DNA of 38,967 bases from Endozoicomonas sp. YOMI1 (GTDB taxonomy: Bacteria; Pseudomonadota; Gammaproteobacteria; Pseudomonadales; Endozoicomonadaceae), in assembly GCF_024606345.1 (NCBI RefSeq), contig NZ_JAHHPM010000375.1, forward strand, positions 1 through 38,967, read 5' to 3'. The notes beneath the pieces are model-generated. The model worked only from the letters and a program-made list of their open reading frames with translations. It made no database searches and was not told the DNA's origin. Position numbers and translations under genes: made by a program. Within the stretch, counting starts at the first letter, position 1. Each line of letters opens with the position of its first letter. Shown in pieces: positions 13,504 to 21,562 of this stretch.

Positions 13504-15290
13504 TGACTACCTTATGGCAACCCCTCCACCATCCCCGCTGTCGCCCCATGGAATACGATGAAGCGTTAGCGTGGTATTGGCATAAGGGGGCGGGTAGAGT
13601 CATACAACAATTGCCGGAAAAGGAACGGGATATTACCCAGTTGTCGTGGATGCTACAACGGTGGCGGCTGGACCCGATCTGTTTTGCAGTAGAGGCACTG
13701 CGAACCAAGCTGATGCCCTATCAAGCGGCGGCGCTGTTGGATTTGGCCGATGCCCCGTTTGAGCTGTACCAGTTTTACCAGTGCGATGCAGGCAAGCCCA
13801 AGCGGCAGGTGTTAATTCCTTCTGGTCACGGGTTGGGTAAAACCCGGTTGCTGGCCACCGGTATTCTCTGGATGCTGATTACCCATATGTTCAGCCATAC
13901 CCTTTGTACTGCACCCTCCAGCAACCAGTTGACGGGGCGGCTTTGGTCCGAAATCCGCAAACTGTTTCGGCGGTTGCGTGAAGCTTGGCAGATCATTGCT
14001 GATGACTGGGAAATACAGGGCAGCTCGATCATCCATACCAATCCCGATTATGGTGACTGGAACGCAGTAGCCCGTACGGCAAGGCCGGAAAAACCAGAAG
14101 CCCTGCAAGGTGCTCATGCATTAGACGATGACGATGCAGACGGGCAATTGGCAACAATTTTTGGTGACGAACTGGAGAACCCGGCAACCGGCGGCATTCT
14201 GGTGGTGATTGAAGAGGCCAGCGGGGTAGATGACACCATACGTAAGACACTGGAAGGTGCTTTATCGGAAGAAGGGGCCAGACTGTTAGCACCGGGCAAC
14301 CCTACCCGACCTGATGGCTGGTTTGCCGATGATATAGAGCGTACAGACCGCTATGCAGTTCATACCCTGGATTGCCGCCAGTCCAACCGAAAAAAAACCT
14401 ATCATCTGCCCTGGCGGGATATGGCAGGAAAAATACATCAACTGTCGTTAAATGGTTTTGTGTCGCCTACCTACTGGCAGAACATACTGGCAGAGTGTGA
14501 CGGTGATGACGACGCCGACTATTTTCGAGTCAGGGTTAAAGGGGAAAAGCCCCGATCCGCCCTGTTCAGCATTATTAAAACCCACTGGGTAGAGACTGCC
14601 CAGCAACGGGCCAACGATCCGGACAGCCTGAATGAATGGCCAATCATCGGGTTAGACTTTGGTCTGACCAGTGATAAACATGGGATGGCGGTTCGCAAAG
14701 GCTTCAATATGCTGGACGGTCAGGAATGGCTGCCAAAAGAAGACCCGGAACAAGTCACCCTGGAAGCCGCAGAACGGGCCATTGACGCACAAGAATTGTT
14801 TAATGCCCGCTATATCATCGGGGATTCCAACGGAGTAGGCCGGGGCGCGATGGAATATTTAACCCGCTATTACCGGGAACGGCCCAAGGAGAAAGTTAAA
14901 GTTGTGCATTACAACTCGGGTATGGGAGCAAACGACAAAAAACGGTACAACCGACGCCGGGATGAGATGTGGCACAAATACGGCAGAAAATGGATTGCCA
15001 ACCCCCGTTGCAAACTGTTGGATTTGCCGGGCCTGAAACGACAACTGACGGCACCACAATTTAGCGAGCGCAATAATATTATTTTTGTTGAAAGCAAGGC
15101 GGACCTGAAAAAGCGCGGTATTGAGTCTACCAACCTGGCTGATGCCCTGCTGCAAACCTTAATGGTTCATATCCCCGAAGCGAAACCGCTGGAAACCCAG
15201 CCGGAACCGGTTCAAAAACTGCCAACCATATTTCAGAAGCATTTTGATCGGCTGGACCGACACAAGCAGAGCGGGAGTATTATTCAGTGA
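13503..15290 (+). CDS. terL: Terminase large subunit
   Basis: A 595-residue packaging motor. The ATPase domain has Walker A PSGHGLGKTR (~105) and Walker B VVIEEAS (~231), followed by a coupling motif (LLAPGNPTRPDGWF). The nuclease domain has IIGLDFGLTSDKHG (~380), IIGDSNGVGRGAMEYL (~437) and the terminal ESTNLADALLQTLM (~535). It pumps DNA into the procapsid through the portal encoded just downstream. It overlaps the Acb2-like gene at its start and an AT-rich small gene (GTGA) at its end. Confidence 0.95.
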   Translation: MTTLWQPLHHPRCRPMEYDEALAWYWHKGAGRVIQQLPEKERDITQLSWMLQRWRLDPICFAVEALRTKLMPYQAAALLDLADAPFELYQFYQCDAGKPKRQVLIPSGHGLGKTRLLATGILWMLITHMFSHTLCTAPSSNQLTGRLWSEIRKLFRRLREAWQIIADDWEIQGSSIIHTNPDYGDWNAVARTARPEKPEALQGAHALDDDDADGQLATIFGDELENPATGGILVVIEEASGVDDTIRKTLEGALSEEGARLLAPGNPTRPDGWFADDIERTDRYAVHTLDCRQSNRKKTYHLPWRDMAGKIHQLSLNGFVSPTYWQNILAECDGDDDADYFRVRVKGEKPRSALFSIIKTHWVETAQQRANDPDSLNEWPIIGLDFGLTSDKHGMAVRKGFNMLDGQEWLPKEDPEQVTLEAAERAIDAQELFNARYIIGDSNGVGRGAMEYLTRYYRERPKEKVKVVHYNSGMGANDKKRYNRRRDEMWHKYGRKWIANPRCKLLDLPGLKRQLTAPQFSERNNIIFVESKADLKKRGIESTNLADALLQTLMVHIPEAKPLETQPEPVQKLPTIFQKHFDRLDRHKQSGSIIQ

Positions 15291-15586
15291 ATATTGAAAA
15301 GTTAAGCTTGGAAGATCTTGTAAAAATGAGAACAAAAGATTTTGAAAATATGAGCCAGAAAGAATTTTTTTCAATAGTTGATAGAGCGAAAACCTTATAT
15401 GCAGATAAATTTCATCAAAAAAAAGAGTTTTTGCAATCAGATTTCAATGAGTTAGAACGTTATTTTAAAAGTCAGGATTGTGTTTTTTGTCAATTATTTT
15501 TTTTCTACAATATGTCAGAAATCATAGATCTGATTGAACAGGTTTTACTCTGGCAATCTGAGAAACATCAGAATGAACATCACTAA
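15287..15586 (+). CDS. AT-rich hypothetical gene between terminase and portal
   Basis: A 99-residue protein starting at GTG in a GTGA overlap with the terminase stop. It is rich in K, E, F and I (SLEDLVKMRTKDFENMSQKE, then CVFCQLFFFYNMSEIIDLIE) and helical. Its DNA is clearly more AT-rich than both neighbours, and it interrupts the usual terminase-portal pair. These are marks of a recently acquired extra gene. The portal start lies inside its 3' end. No family recognised; an anti-defence or other host-directed role is possible. Confidence 0.7.
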   Translation: MNIEKLSLEDLVKMRTKDFENMSQKEFFSIVDRAKTLYADKFHQKKEFLQSDFNELERYFKSQDCVFCQLFFFYNMSEIIDLIEQVLLWQSEKHQNEHH

Positions 15587-17459
15587 CAACACTTGGCGCA
15601 AACGTATCGAAGCCGCCAGAGACCGCCGGGAGCCCTTCGAAACCCTCTGGCAGCATTACTGCAAGCTCCATTCAGATGCCGAACAAGTCATCCTGAACGA
15701 TGGCAATGAAAACCGGATTATCCAGCTACCCAACGGCGACCGGGTAAGACTGGGCCTGGTCTTTCGCAATATCGAACAAACCATGGGCTACCTGGAAATG
15801 GACGACATAGGAGTAACCGCCAGGGCAACGGCCTATGATCGCCCGCTGGATAATATTGATACCAACAATGAATCGGTGGTTGAGCAAGCGTTATACGACA
15901 GTATGAAAAGCAGCGGCCTGATCGGCGGGGCAGAACGGCTGGACCGGATCAAGCTGGATGCTCTATTGGTTGGCCATGGTATTTCATTCTCATGGTGGAA
16001 GGTGCTGGATGAGCAAGTGGAAACGGGGCGAATCCCGGTCTTGTTGGAAAAAGAAGGGGTACTTGAACCAAAAACCGATAAAGCTGGTGAACCGGTGTAT
16101 AAACCGCAAATGGAGACCATTACCCTATGGGAAGGTATGGTGGACGAGCGGATTTCTCCTTTGGAGTTTTTGTGTTCCAGCACCTGTACCAGTCTGGATG
16201 AATCCCACTGGCTCGGTTTTGAGCGTATTGTCCGACTGGATGAGCTTAAGTCCGATCCACGGTTTGCCGGATTACCCACTGATCTGAAAGGCGGTTCTTA
16301 CGAAATCAAAACCCTGCAGGGCGAGCGCGGCCCCGGCGGGACCGATTACTATATGGAAGACAGCGTTAAGCTGATTATTGTCTGGGACCGAATGACCAGA
16401 GAGCTGGTCACTTTTCTGGAAACCAGCGACAAAAAAGAGCGGCAGACTTATAACAAAGATCAGCCATCGGAAGCGACAGAAACTTTTATCCGGCTTAAAC
16501 AAGTTCAATTCCCGGTTGAGTTTGATAACCCGCAAGACAGTCCTTTTGCTACTTATATTCCTATACCCGCCAGCGATCATCCTTTTGGCGTTAGCCAGGT
16601 GGAACATATCCGCAACCCGGCGCTGGAAAGCGATATGATGCATACCCGCTTTGCCAACCTGAGCCGGGAGCAAAAACGGATCTGGCTATACGACAAAATT
16701 AAACTGAATCAGGAAGATGTAGACGCTGCGATTAATGGCAAACAGTCACTGGCCGCCTTGGGCGTTGATGTTCAGGACGGGGAAGACCTGAGTCGGATAT
16801 TCAAGGATATCCAGACCGTCAATATTCCCGATAGCCTGCTGAATGCCGCTACCTTGTCAGAAGACATTGTTCGTAAAAATTCCGGCGTAGCAGAAACCCC
16901 GTTTGGTGGCACCGAAACGGCTACCGAATCGGAAAACCAGATGATGATTGGCCAGGCCCGCGTCAACCGGAAGCGGAACAAACTATTTTCTTTCCTGGAA
17001 CAACTGGCGCAAATTCACCTGGCTTATCTGCGGACCTTTGCTCCTGATGGTTCCTCTATTCGTGTGATCCTGGCAGACGGAACCGATGCCTTGCTGCATT
17101 ATGGGCGGGAAGCGTTTATGGGCCGGTTCAATATCAAGATCGAGCCCGGCGGTGGTGCATCGACCATCAGCCCGGTTCGTCAGAAAATGCTGATTGAGGC
17201 AGTGGGTATGGTGGGTAACAATATGGGGCCGAAAGCCAGCCTGTTGTTGTTCCGGGAAGTATTGACCCAGATGGATATTCGCAATGTCAATGGCATATTG
17301 CAGGCGGCCCGGGAGTTTATAATTCCGCCTGCACCGCCAGCGGCACCTGCGCCGGGTATGCCTGGCAGTATGCCACAGGGTATGCCGCCATCCTTGCCAA
17401 ATCCACAGCAAATGACAAACCCGAACCAGCTGGGGGCTGCCGTAAATGTTACCCGATAA
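15573..17459 (+). CDS. Portal protein
   Basis: A 628-residue protein starting at MNITNNTWRKRIEAARDRRE. Portal-like features include ISPLEFLCSSTCTSLDESHW, the long DHPFGVSQVEHIRNPALESD helix region and a C-terminal proline/methionine-rich tail (APGMPGSMPQGMPPSLPNPQ). It directly follows the terminase and precedes scaffold and capsid. The portal ring is the packaging channel and tail attachment point. Length and style fit a podovirus portal. The reading continues 13 codons upstream, but the ATG at 15573 has a reasonable ribosome-binding site (GAGAAA). Confidence 0.85.
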   Translation: MNITNNTWRKRIEAARDRREPFETLWQHYCKLHSDAEQVILNDGNENRIIQLPNGDRVRLGLVFRNIEQTMGYLEMDDIGVTARATAYDRPLDNIDTNNESVVEQALYDSMKSSGLIGGAERLDRIKLDALLVGHGISFSWWKVLDEQVETGRIPVLLEKEGVLEPKTDKAGEPVYKPQMETITLWEGMVDERISPLEFLCSSTCTSLDESHWLGFERIVRLDELKSDPRFAGLPTDLKGGSYEIKTLQGERGPGGTDYYMEDSVKLIIVWDRMTRELVTFLETSDKKERQTYNKDQPSEATETFIRLKQVQFPVEFDNPQDSPFATYIPIPASDHPFGVSQVEHIRNPALESDMMHTRFANLSREQKRIWLYDKIKLNQEDVDAAINGKQSLAALGVDVQDGEDLSRIFKDIQTVNIPDSLLNAATLSEDIVRKNSGVAETPFGGTETATESENQMMIGQARVNRKRNKLFSFLEQLAQIHLAYLRTFAPDGSSIRVILADGTDALLHYGREAFMGRFNIKIEPGGGASTISPVRQKMLIEAVGMVGNNMGPKASLLLFREVLTQMDIRNVNGILQAAREFIIPPAPPAAPAPGMPGSMPQGMPPSLPNPQQMTNPNQLGAAVNVTR

Positions 17460-17490
17460 CCTGATCTTGAATAATTATCGAGGGGTAAAA

Positions 17491-17748
17491 ATGAATATTG
17501 GTGAAGCACTGGATTTTTTAAGAGCGGGACATGCTTTGTGCCGACATGGCTGGAATGGTAAAAATATGTTTATCTATCACGTTCCAGCCGATGTTTATCA
17601 CGCAAAAACTGATGTTGCTAAAAAGTATTTTGGTGAAAAAGTTACTTATTGTGAATATCTGGCCATGAAAACGCCCCAGAATAATGTGGTTCCATGGTTA
17701 GCCAGTCAGTCTGATATCCTGGCTGATGACTGGTATCTGTATGAGTAA
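17491..17748 (+). CDS. tad2: Tad2-family (DUF2829) anti-Thoeris protein
   Basis: An 85-residue protein with the typical DUF2829/Tad2 pattern: MNIGEALDFLRAGHALCRHG then WNGKNMFIYHV at the start, TDVAKKYFGEKV in the middle, and YLAMKTPQNNVVPWLASQSD with LADDWYLYE at the end. Characterised Tad2 proteins form tetramers that sequester the cyclic ADP-ribose signal of Thoeris; some bind other cyclic nucleotides. It has a strong ribosome-binding site (GAGGGGTAAAA). It opens a run of small genes between portal and scaffold, an unusual place for cargo. Confidence 0.9.
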   Translation: MNIGEALDFLRAGHALCRHGWNGKNMFIYHVPADVYHAKTDVAKKYFGEKVTYCEYLAMKTPQNNVVPWLASQSDILADDWYLYE

Positions 17749-17757
17749 TTTTATTTG

Positions 17758-17991
17758 ATGCCTTGCACTTACTTTGACACCGGGAGTACATGGGGCTTTT
17801 TCTGCACTTCTCGAGGACCCTACAAGCTGCGGCTTCTGGACGGACGCCGGGTATTTATGGAATGGCACCATTACCTGGGGCCAATTTTCTTTCTTGATCG
17901 TTATTTGACGAGAGAGATTGAAGACTGGCACAAAGACGCGTTTTTATGCCGGGCGGTTGAGTGGTTTCAAGGCAGGGGAGAGAAAGCCTGA
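17758..17991 (+). CDS. Hypothetical protein in the tad2 cassette
   Basis: A 77-residue protein rich in aromatic residues and cysteine (PCTYFDTGSTWGFFCTSRGP, then FMEWHHYLGPIFFLDRYLT), ending in a helix (WHKDAFLCRAVEWFQGRGEK). It starts nine bases after the tad2 stop and overlaps the next gene by TGATG. No signal peptide. No family recognised with confidence. The compact fold and location suggest a second host-interaction gene. Confidence 0.7.
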   Translation: MPCTYFDTGSTWGFFCTSRGPYKLRLLDGRRVFMEWHHYLGPIFFLDRYLTREIEDWHKDAFLCRAVEWFQGRGEKA

Positions 17992-18170
17992 TGACAGAGT
18001 GGATAGGGATTGATGAAGCGAAGCCGGAAGATGATCAGTACTGCAAACTGTTGTTTGATGATGGTTCTGAATCTTACGGTACGTACTGGGCCGATTTAGG
18101 GATATTTGACCTGACGGGACATGCAACGGATAAAGCAGCATCGGTTACGCATTGGCAACCTGGGGAGTAA
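17991..18170 (+). CDS. DUF551-like small protein
   Basis: A 59-residue protein (TEWIGIDEAKPEDDQYCKLL, then YGTYWADLGIFD and SVTHWQPGE). It matches the usual DUF551 layout: W-I-x-x at the start, a short sheet that reports a value, and V-x-H-W-x-P at the end. DUF551 domains are common in phages and their function is not known. It is coupled to the upstream gene by TGATG. The family call is from pattern memory. Confidence 0.72.
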   Translation: MTEWIGIDEAKPEDDQYCKLLFDDGSESYGTYWADLGIFDLTGHATDKAASVTHWQPGE

Positions 18171-18174
18171 TCAC

Positions 18175-18405
18175 ATGAAAAGAGTCATCGGTAATTTCAG
18201 TTTTGATTTCATTAGTGATTCATCCATTAACAAAAAGAAGTTAGAGTGCAAATTGGTACTTGGCTTGAATGATGCTTTTGCATCCATTCTGCATGACCTC
18301 GATATTGAAATCTGGAATTCAGAACCTACTGAGTTTGACCCTATAGATGTTGAGAATCTTGAAGATGACGATCCTTTGCCTTATTCATCAGCGGTAAACC
18401 CATGA
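18175..18405 (+). CDS. Hypothetical acidic protein
   Basis: A 76-residue protein starting after a good ribosome-binding site (GGGGAGTAATC). The first half is a mixed basic segment (KRVIGNFSFDFISDSSINKK) and the second is strongly acidic (EPTEFDPIDVENLEDDDPLP). Its stop overlaps the next start as ATGA. No family recognised. Part of the small-gene cassette led by tad2. Confidence 0.68.
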   Translation: MKRVIGNFSFDFISDSSINKKKLECKLVLGLNDAFASILHDLDIEIWNSEPTEFDPIDVENLEDDDPLPYSSAVNP

Positions 18406-18707
18406 CTTACACCTTTGACAACGCTGGCAAACCCCTAACCATCACCCAAGAAGGTGTTACCCAACCCGCTGATTACACTTTCGATAACGTCAACGAATTT
18501 GTTCACGCCGTTGATACCCAGTATGAAGACCTGGAAGGTTTATGTCTTGGTATGGCAAACCATGTTGAGAAACTGCGAGTGGCTCTAAAACTGGCTGTTC
18601 AGCAATTTGAAGCTGAAATAAACCACCATTTGCCACCCTATAATCCTGCTTATGTTGTCAAACAAGCCAAGGCCGCGTTGGAAATACTCGATGATTCGTG
18701 TAACTAA
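18402..18707 (+). CDS. Hypothetical helical protein
   Basis: A 101-residue protein. Residues ~1-30 are beta-like (MTYTFDNAGKPLTITQEGVT) and the rest is mostly helical (VNEFVHAVDTQYEDLEGLCL, then VEKLRVALKLAVQQFEAEIN). It overlaps the upstream gene (ATGA) and the downstream lipoprotein gene by 17 bases. No family recognised. Confidence 0.7.
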   Translation: MTYTFDNAGKPLTITQEGVTQPADYTFDNVNEFVHAVDTQYEDLEGLCLGMANHVEKLRVALKLAVQQFEAEINHHLPPYNPAYVVKQAKAALEILDDSCN

Positions 18708-19002
18708 GTACCGGTTGATGCTGTTGTTCGTCAGTATTATGGTTGTTTTGCTGCACTTGCACCTGACCGGCTGCAATACCCACCTGGGCGATATGAAAGC
18801 CGCCGATATGCGCACTGCTATTGACAACTGTCGTCAGAATCAGCTGGGAGTTATGATTTATCAGCGGGTAGATAAGTCCATTATGGCCATTCGCTGCATT
18901 CCCTTAACCAGTGAGGTTAACCACACTGTCACTGTCCGTAAACGAGTCAATATGCCGATTTTGAGAATCCTGACCGAATCCCTTGATATTGAAGAAAAGT
19001 AA
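18691..19002 (+). CDS. Small lipoprotein
   Basis: A 103-residue protein with a basic start (MIRVTKYR), a hydrophobic stretch (LMLLFVSIMVVLLHLHL) and a lipobox L-T-G-C, which predicts lipidation at Cys28. The mature part is small and includes two further cysteines (DNCRQNQLGVM, AIRCIPL). GGAA before the ATG supports this start. A phage lipoprotein could be an Rz1-like outer spanin or a superinfection-exclusion factor. It has no inner spanin beside it, so neither is secure. Confidence 0.72.
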   Translation: MIRVTKYRLMLLFVSIMVVLLHLHLTGCNTHLGDMKAADMRTAIDNCRQNQLGVMIYQRVDKSIMAIRCIPLTSEVNHTVTVRKRVNMPILRILTESLDIEEK

Positions 19003-19134
19003 TGGGGTTCCCTGGTTTCATTTTGATGTTCGCAATATTGCGCAGGTAGTTTTTTGTGGACACCGGATACTAATCAGTCAGTGGTTGTGTAATCGTCTAT
19101 ACTTGGCAAGATTTGTTGGTTCTATTAAGACACG

Positions 19135-19162
19135 CCGCCATTCCCCCTTGGCGGTTTTTTTT
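19135..19162 (+). terminator. Intrinsic terminator after the small-gene cassette
   Basis: CCGCCA, loop TTCCCCCT, TGGCGG, followed by eight T's. A compact rightward terminator downstream of the lipoprotein gene. Confidence 0.85.
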
Positions 19163-19201
19163 ATTTAGCTAAAAATTAGCTATTTATTTCCCACTCACCT
19201 A

Positions 19202-19229
19202 TTGACACCTTGTAACCCTCTACTAACCT
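19202..19229 (+). promoter_or_regulatory. Candidate promoter for scaffold and capsid genes
   Basis: A perfect TTGACA (19202-19207) is followed 16 bases later by TAACCT, a weak -10 match. It lies between a terminator and the scaffold gene, where a new promoter would be needed. Confidence 0.4.
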
Positions 19230-19296
19230 GAATAACCGTACCTTTTCTATCAGGTATTTGTTCTTTGGCTTTACCATCCAAGGTCTGAAATATTGC

Positions 19297-20418
19297 ATGG
19301 CGGAAAATCGTAATAGTGAAAATGGCATTGCCCCGGAGCCCTCCAATACCTCCGGGGAATTTTCAACAGTGGCAACCACCACTGATCAAGCGCCCGAAAC
19401 ACCCATTATTGAACCTTCTGCCAAACCACAAAGCATGATCGAAGCGGCCTTTGAACGGGCCGAAAAGCAAAGAGCATCTGGCAAGCCTGCCAGCGGGGCT
19501 TCCCCATCAGATATGGAACAAGCGGCTATTACCAATAGTGCCAGCACTCCAAGCCACTCTGATCCCGATATCCCCGCCATTGGAGAACACGACGGAACAA
19601 GCGACCAGCCAACCACTGGTGACAGCACTCCAGCCAGCTCAACACAAGAGCCACAGTCGTTAACCCCACCGGACAGCTGGCCAAAAGAGCGCCGGGCAGA
19701 GTTTGATAGCCTGCCAGCGCAAGGCAAGTCCCTGTTTATGGCTATCTACAAAGATATGGAACGGGGGCTCAAGCAATCTTTTGACAAACTGGCGACTGAG
19801 CGCAAGACGCTACAGGACCAGTTCGGTTTTGATACTGACCAGCTCAAACAACTGACGGACCGGGCCAGAACCTTTCAGCAAGACCCGGTTGCCGTTATTA
19901 GCCAACTGGCAGACGAAGCGGGTATTGAAGTTTTCTTTAACAAGGAAAACGAGGAAATCCCCAGTTTCGACAGCCAGGAAGACCTGGTCAAATGGCTGCG
20001 TAGCCAAAGCCAGCAAGAAGCCCGGCAGGCTGCCGCTAATGAGGCGAAATCGTTAAAACAGCAGCAACAGCAGGCAGCGATGAAACACAAGCTGGATGCT
20101 GAATTTGCCGAAGCCTACCGGGCGCATCCGGACCTGGGAGACCATCAGGACGCCATTATCAAATACATCAGCGGGTTTAACCTGCCGGTTGAGATGGCGT
20201 ACCGGCTGGCCACCTATGAAGGGCTAACCCAGTTGGCCCACAATGGCCAGACCACCCTGGCAGAGCTGAACAAAACCAAAGCCGAACTGGAAAAACTGCA
20301 AAAGCTGGCCACCATGCCACCGGGCCGCGCCGATGGGCGCAGCCGTAAGGAACAGGCCAACGGGCTTGATCCTTACGAGGCGGCGATGAAACGGGCGGAG
20401 CAGTTACTAGGGCGTTAA
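19297..20418 (+). CDS. Scaffolding protein
   Basis: A 373-residue protein starting at MAENRNSENGIAPEPSNTSG. The first ~130 residues are low-complexity and disordered (S, T, P, E rich). The rest is helical and charged (DSWPKERRAEFDSLPAQGKS, then ERKTLQDQFGFDTDQLKQL and a Q-rich coil AKSLKQQQQQAAMKHKLDAE). This composition and the position directly upstream of the major capsid gene are typical of phage scaffolds that template procapsid assembly and are then released. The reading extends 13 codons upstream, but that part has no ribosome-binding site. Confidence 0.82.
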   Translation: MAENRNSENGIAPEPSNTSGEFSTVATTTDQAPETPIIEPSAKPQSMIEAAFERAEKQRASGKPASGASPSDMEQAAITNSASTPSHSDPDIPAIGEHDGTSDQPTTGDSTPASSTQEPQSLTPPDSWPKERRAEFDSLPAQGKSLFMAIYKDMERGLKQSFDKLATERKTLQDQFGFDTDQLKQLTDRARTFQQDPVAVISQLADEAGIEVFFNKENEEIPSFDSQEDLVKWLRSQSQQEARQAAANEAKSLKQQQQQAAMKHKLDAEFAEAYRAHPDLGDHQDAIIKYISGFNLPVEMAYRLATYEGLTQLAHNGQTTLAELNKTKAELEKLQKLATMPPGRADGRSRKEQANGLDPYEAAMKRAEQLLGR

Positions 20419-20447
20419 TTCAAAGCTGGTTCCGATGGTGAACCCCA

Positions 20448-21470
20448 ATGGCAGCCAAACCCGGACACCCAAGACGTTACGATCTCCCGCTGTTTGCAGG
20501 AACTGAAGACACCGAAGATATGTTCCTGACCACAATGTCTGAATTGGACACAGAACTGGTCAATGAACTGAAAGTGGATCATCCTCTCTGGGAGTATTTA
20601 CAAGATAAAAACCTGATTAAGTATCAAAGTGATATCAGTACCGATATCACCATTCCCCTGCTGGATAAAAAAAATTCCACAGTCAAAGATTTTACCGCTT
20701 ATGACGATGCGGATCTGACGCCGCAAGACGCCACCAGTGAAGCAAAATTTCTCTGGGGGCATATTGCCGGTACGCAAATGTATAACCGGGAAGAGATGGT
20801 TAAGAACTCAGGCCGCTACAAATTGCTGGACTTGATAGAAACCAAAACCATTCAGCTGAAAGAGTCCATCAACAATCATTTTGGTAGCAAGCTGATTGGC
20901 ACCCAGGATTGTGACGGACGGGCCATGATGGGCATCGGTCTGATTCTAAACGAAAACGCAAAATGTGGTGGTATCAGCCCTGCAGATGCTGGTTTTAATT
21001 ACTGGAATCCGCAAACACCCAGCAAAGACGGGAAAGGCGCGAAATATTCACTGAGTACGGATTTCCGCTTGGCTATGCGTAAACTGCGCCGGGATTGCAC
21101 CATGAATAAAATGTCACCGGACGTTTATTTTATGGGCGAGGATGTGTGGGACACCCATTGCGCCTTTGTCGAGAATAAAACCACCGTCAACCTGACCGCC
21201 GAACAGGCGGACAAGTTCGCCGGGTATGAAATGCTGATCGACAATGGCCGGTTCTATATGTACGAAGAGAACCTGCCCGCAAAAACCGTTTGGGGCCTGA
21301 ACTTCAAAAACCGCGCCGTTGAACTGCGGATCCACAAAGACACCAACTTCAGCTTCCAACCCTGGGAGAACACCAGCGGCAAGATTCAGAGCAAGCATCG
21401 GCACTGTTTGCTTTACGCTGCGGTGGTGTGTCGGAAGCGGAATTTGAATGGTATTTTAGAGTTTTCTTAA
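20448..21470 (+). CDS. Major capsid protein
   Basis: A 340-residue protein in the expected capsid slot after the scaffold. It begins MAAKPGHPRRYDLPLFAGTE. Its middle has INNHFGSKLIGTQDCDGRAM and ISPADAGFNYWNPQTPS, the WNP region common in one branch of HK97-fold capsid proteins, then KMSPDVYFMGEDVWDTHCAF and KTVWGLNFKNRAVELRIHKD. It should form the icosahedral shell. The gene ends just before the first heptad-repeat hairpin (21472-21562). Confidence 0.85.
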   Translation: MAAKPGHPRRYDLPLFAGTEDTEDMFLTTMSELDTELVNELKVDHPLWEYLQDKNLIKYQSDISTDITIPLLDKKNSTVKDFTAYDDADLTPQDATSEAKFLWGHIAGTQMYNREEMVKNSGRYKLLDLIETKTIQLKESINNHFGSKLIGTQDCDGRAMMGIGLILNENAKCGGISPADAGFNYWNPQTPSKDGKGAKYSLSTDFRLAMRKLRRDCTMNKMSPDVYFMGEDVWDTHCAFVENKTTVNLTAEQADKFAGYEMLIDNGRFYMYEENLPAKTVWGLNFKNRAVELRIHKDTNFSFQPWENTSGKIQSKHRHCLLYAAVVCRKRNLNGILEFS

Positions 21471-21471
21471 C

Positions 21472-21562
21472 GGAACGCTGCCCGCCTTCCGCCGCCCGCT
21501 GCCCGCAAAAAAAGCGGGCTTTTACTACGGGCAGCGGGCGGCGGGCAGCGGGCAGCGTTCTT
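21472..21562. repeat. Heptad-repeat hairpin element, copy 1
   Basis: Four heptads of the GCTGCCC type (21477-21504) face four of the GGGCAGC type (21529-21556) across a centre with an A run and GCGGGCTTTTACTAC. The element fills the entire gap between the capsid stop and the ATG of the next gene, ending in GTTCTT. It probably forms a very stable mRNA hairpin. Copies 2 and 3 have the same plan of four heptads per arm with different heptad sequences. Confidence 0.85.

Larger units (their letters stand above)
19003..19296. other. Intergenic region before the scaffold gene
   Basis: About 290 bases without a convincing gene. It contains an intrinsic terminator (19135-19162), an inverted repeat TAGCTAA/TTAGCTA (19166-19182) and a possible promoter (19202-19229). 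It therefore probably separates the packaging and cargo transcript from a second structural transcript. Confidence 0.6.

Noticed and set aside
21428-21562. Upstream extension of the adaptor gene through hairpin copy 1
   Set aside because: It overlaps the capsid gene in another frame and consists of repeat-encoded residues; unlike copy 2, there is no coupled start codon.
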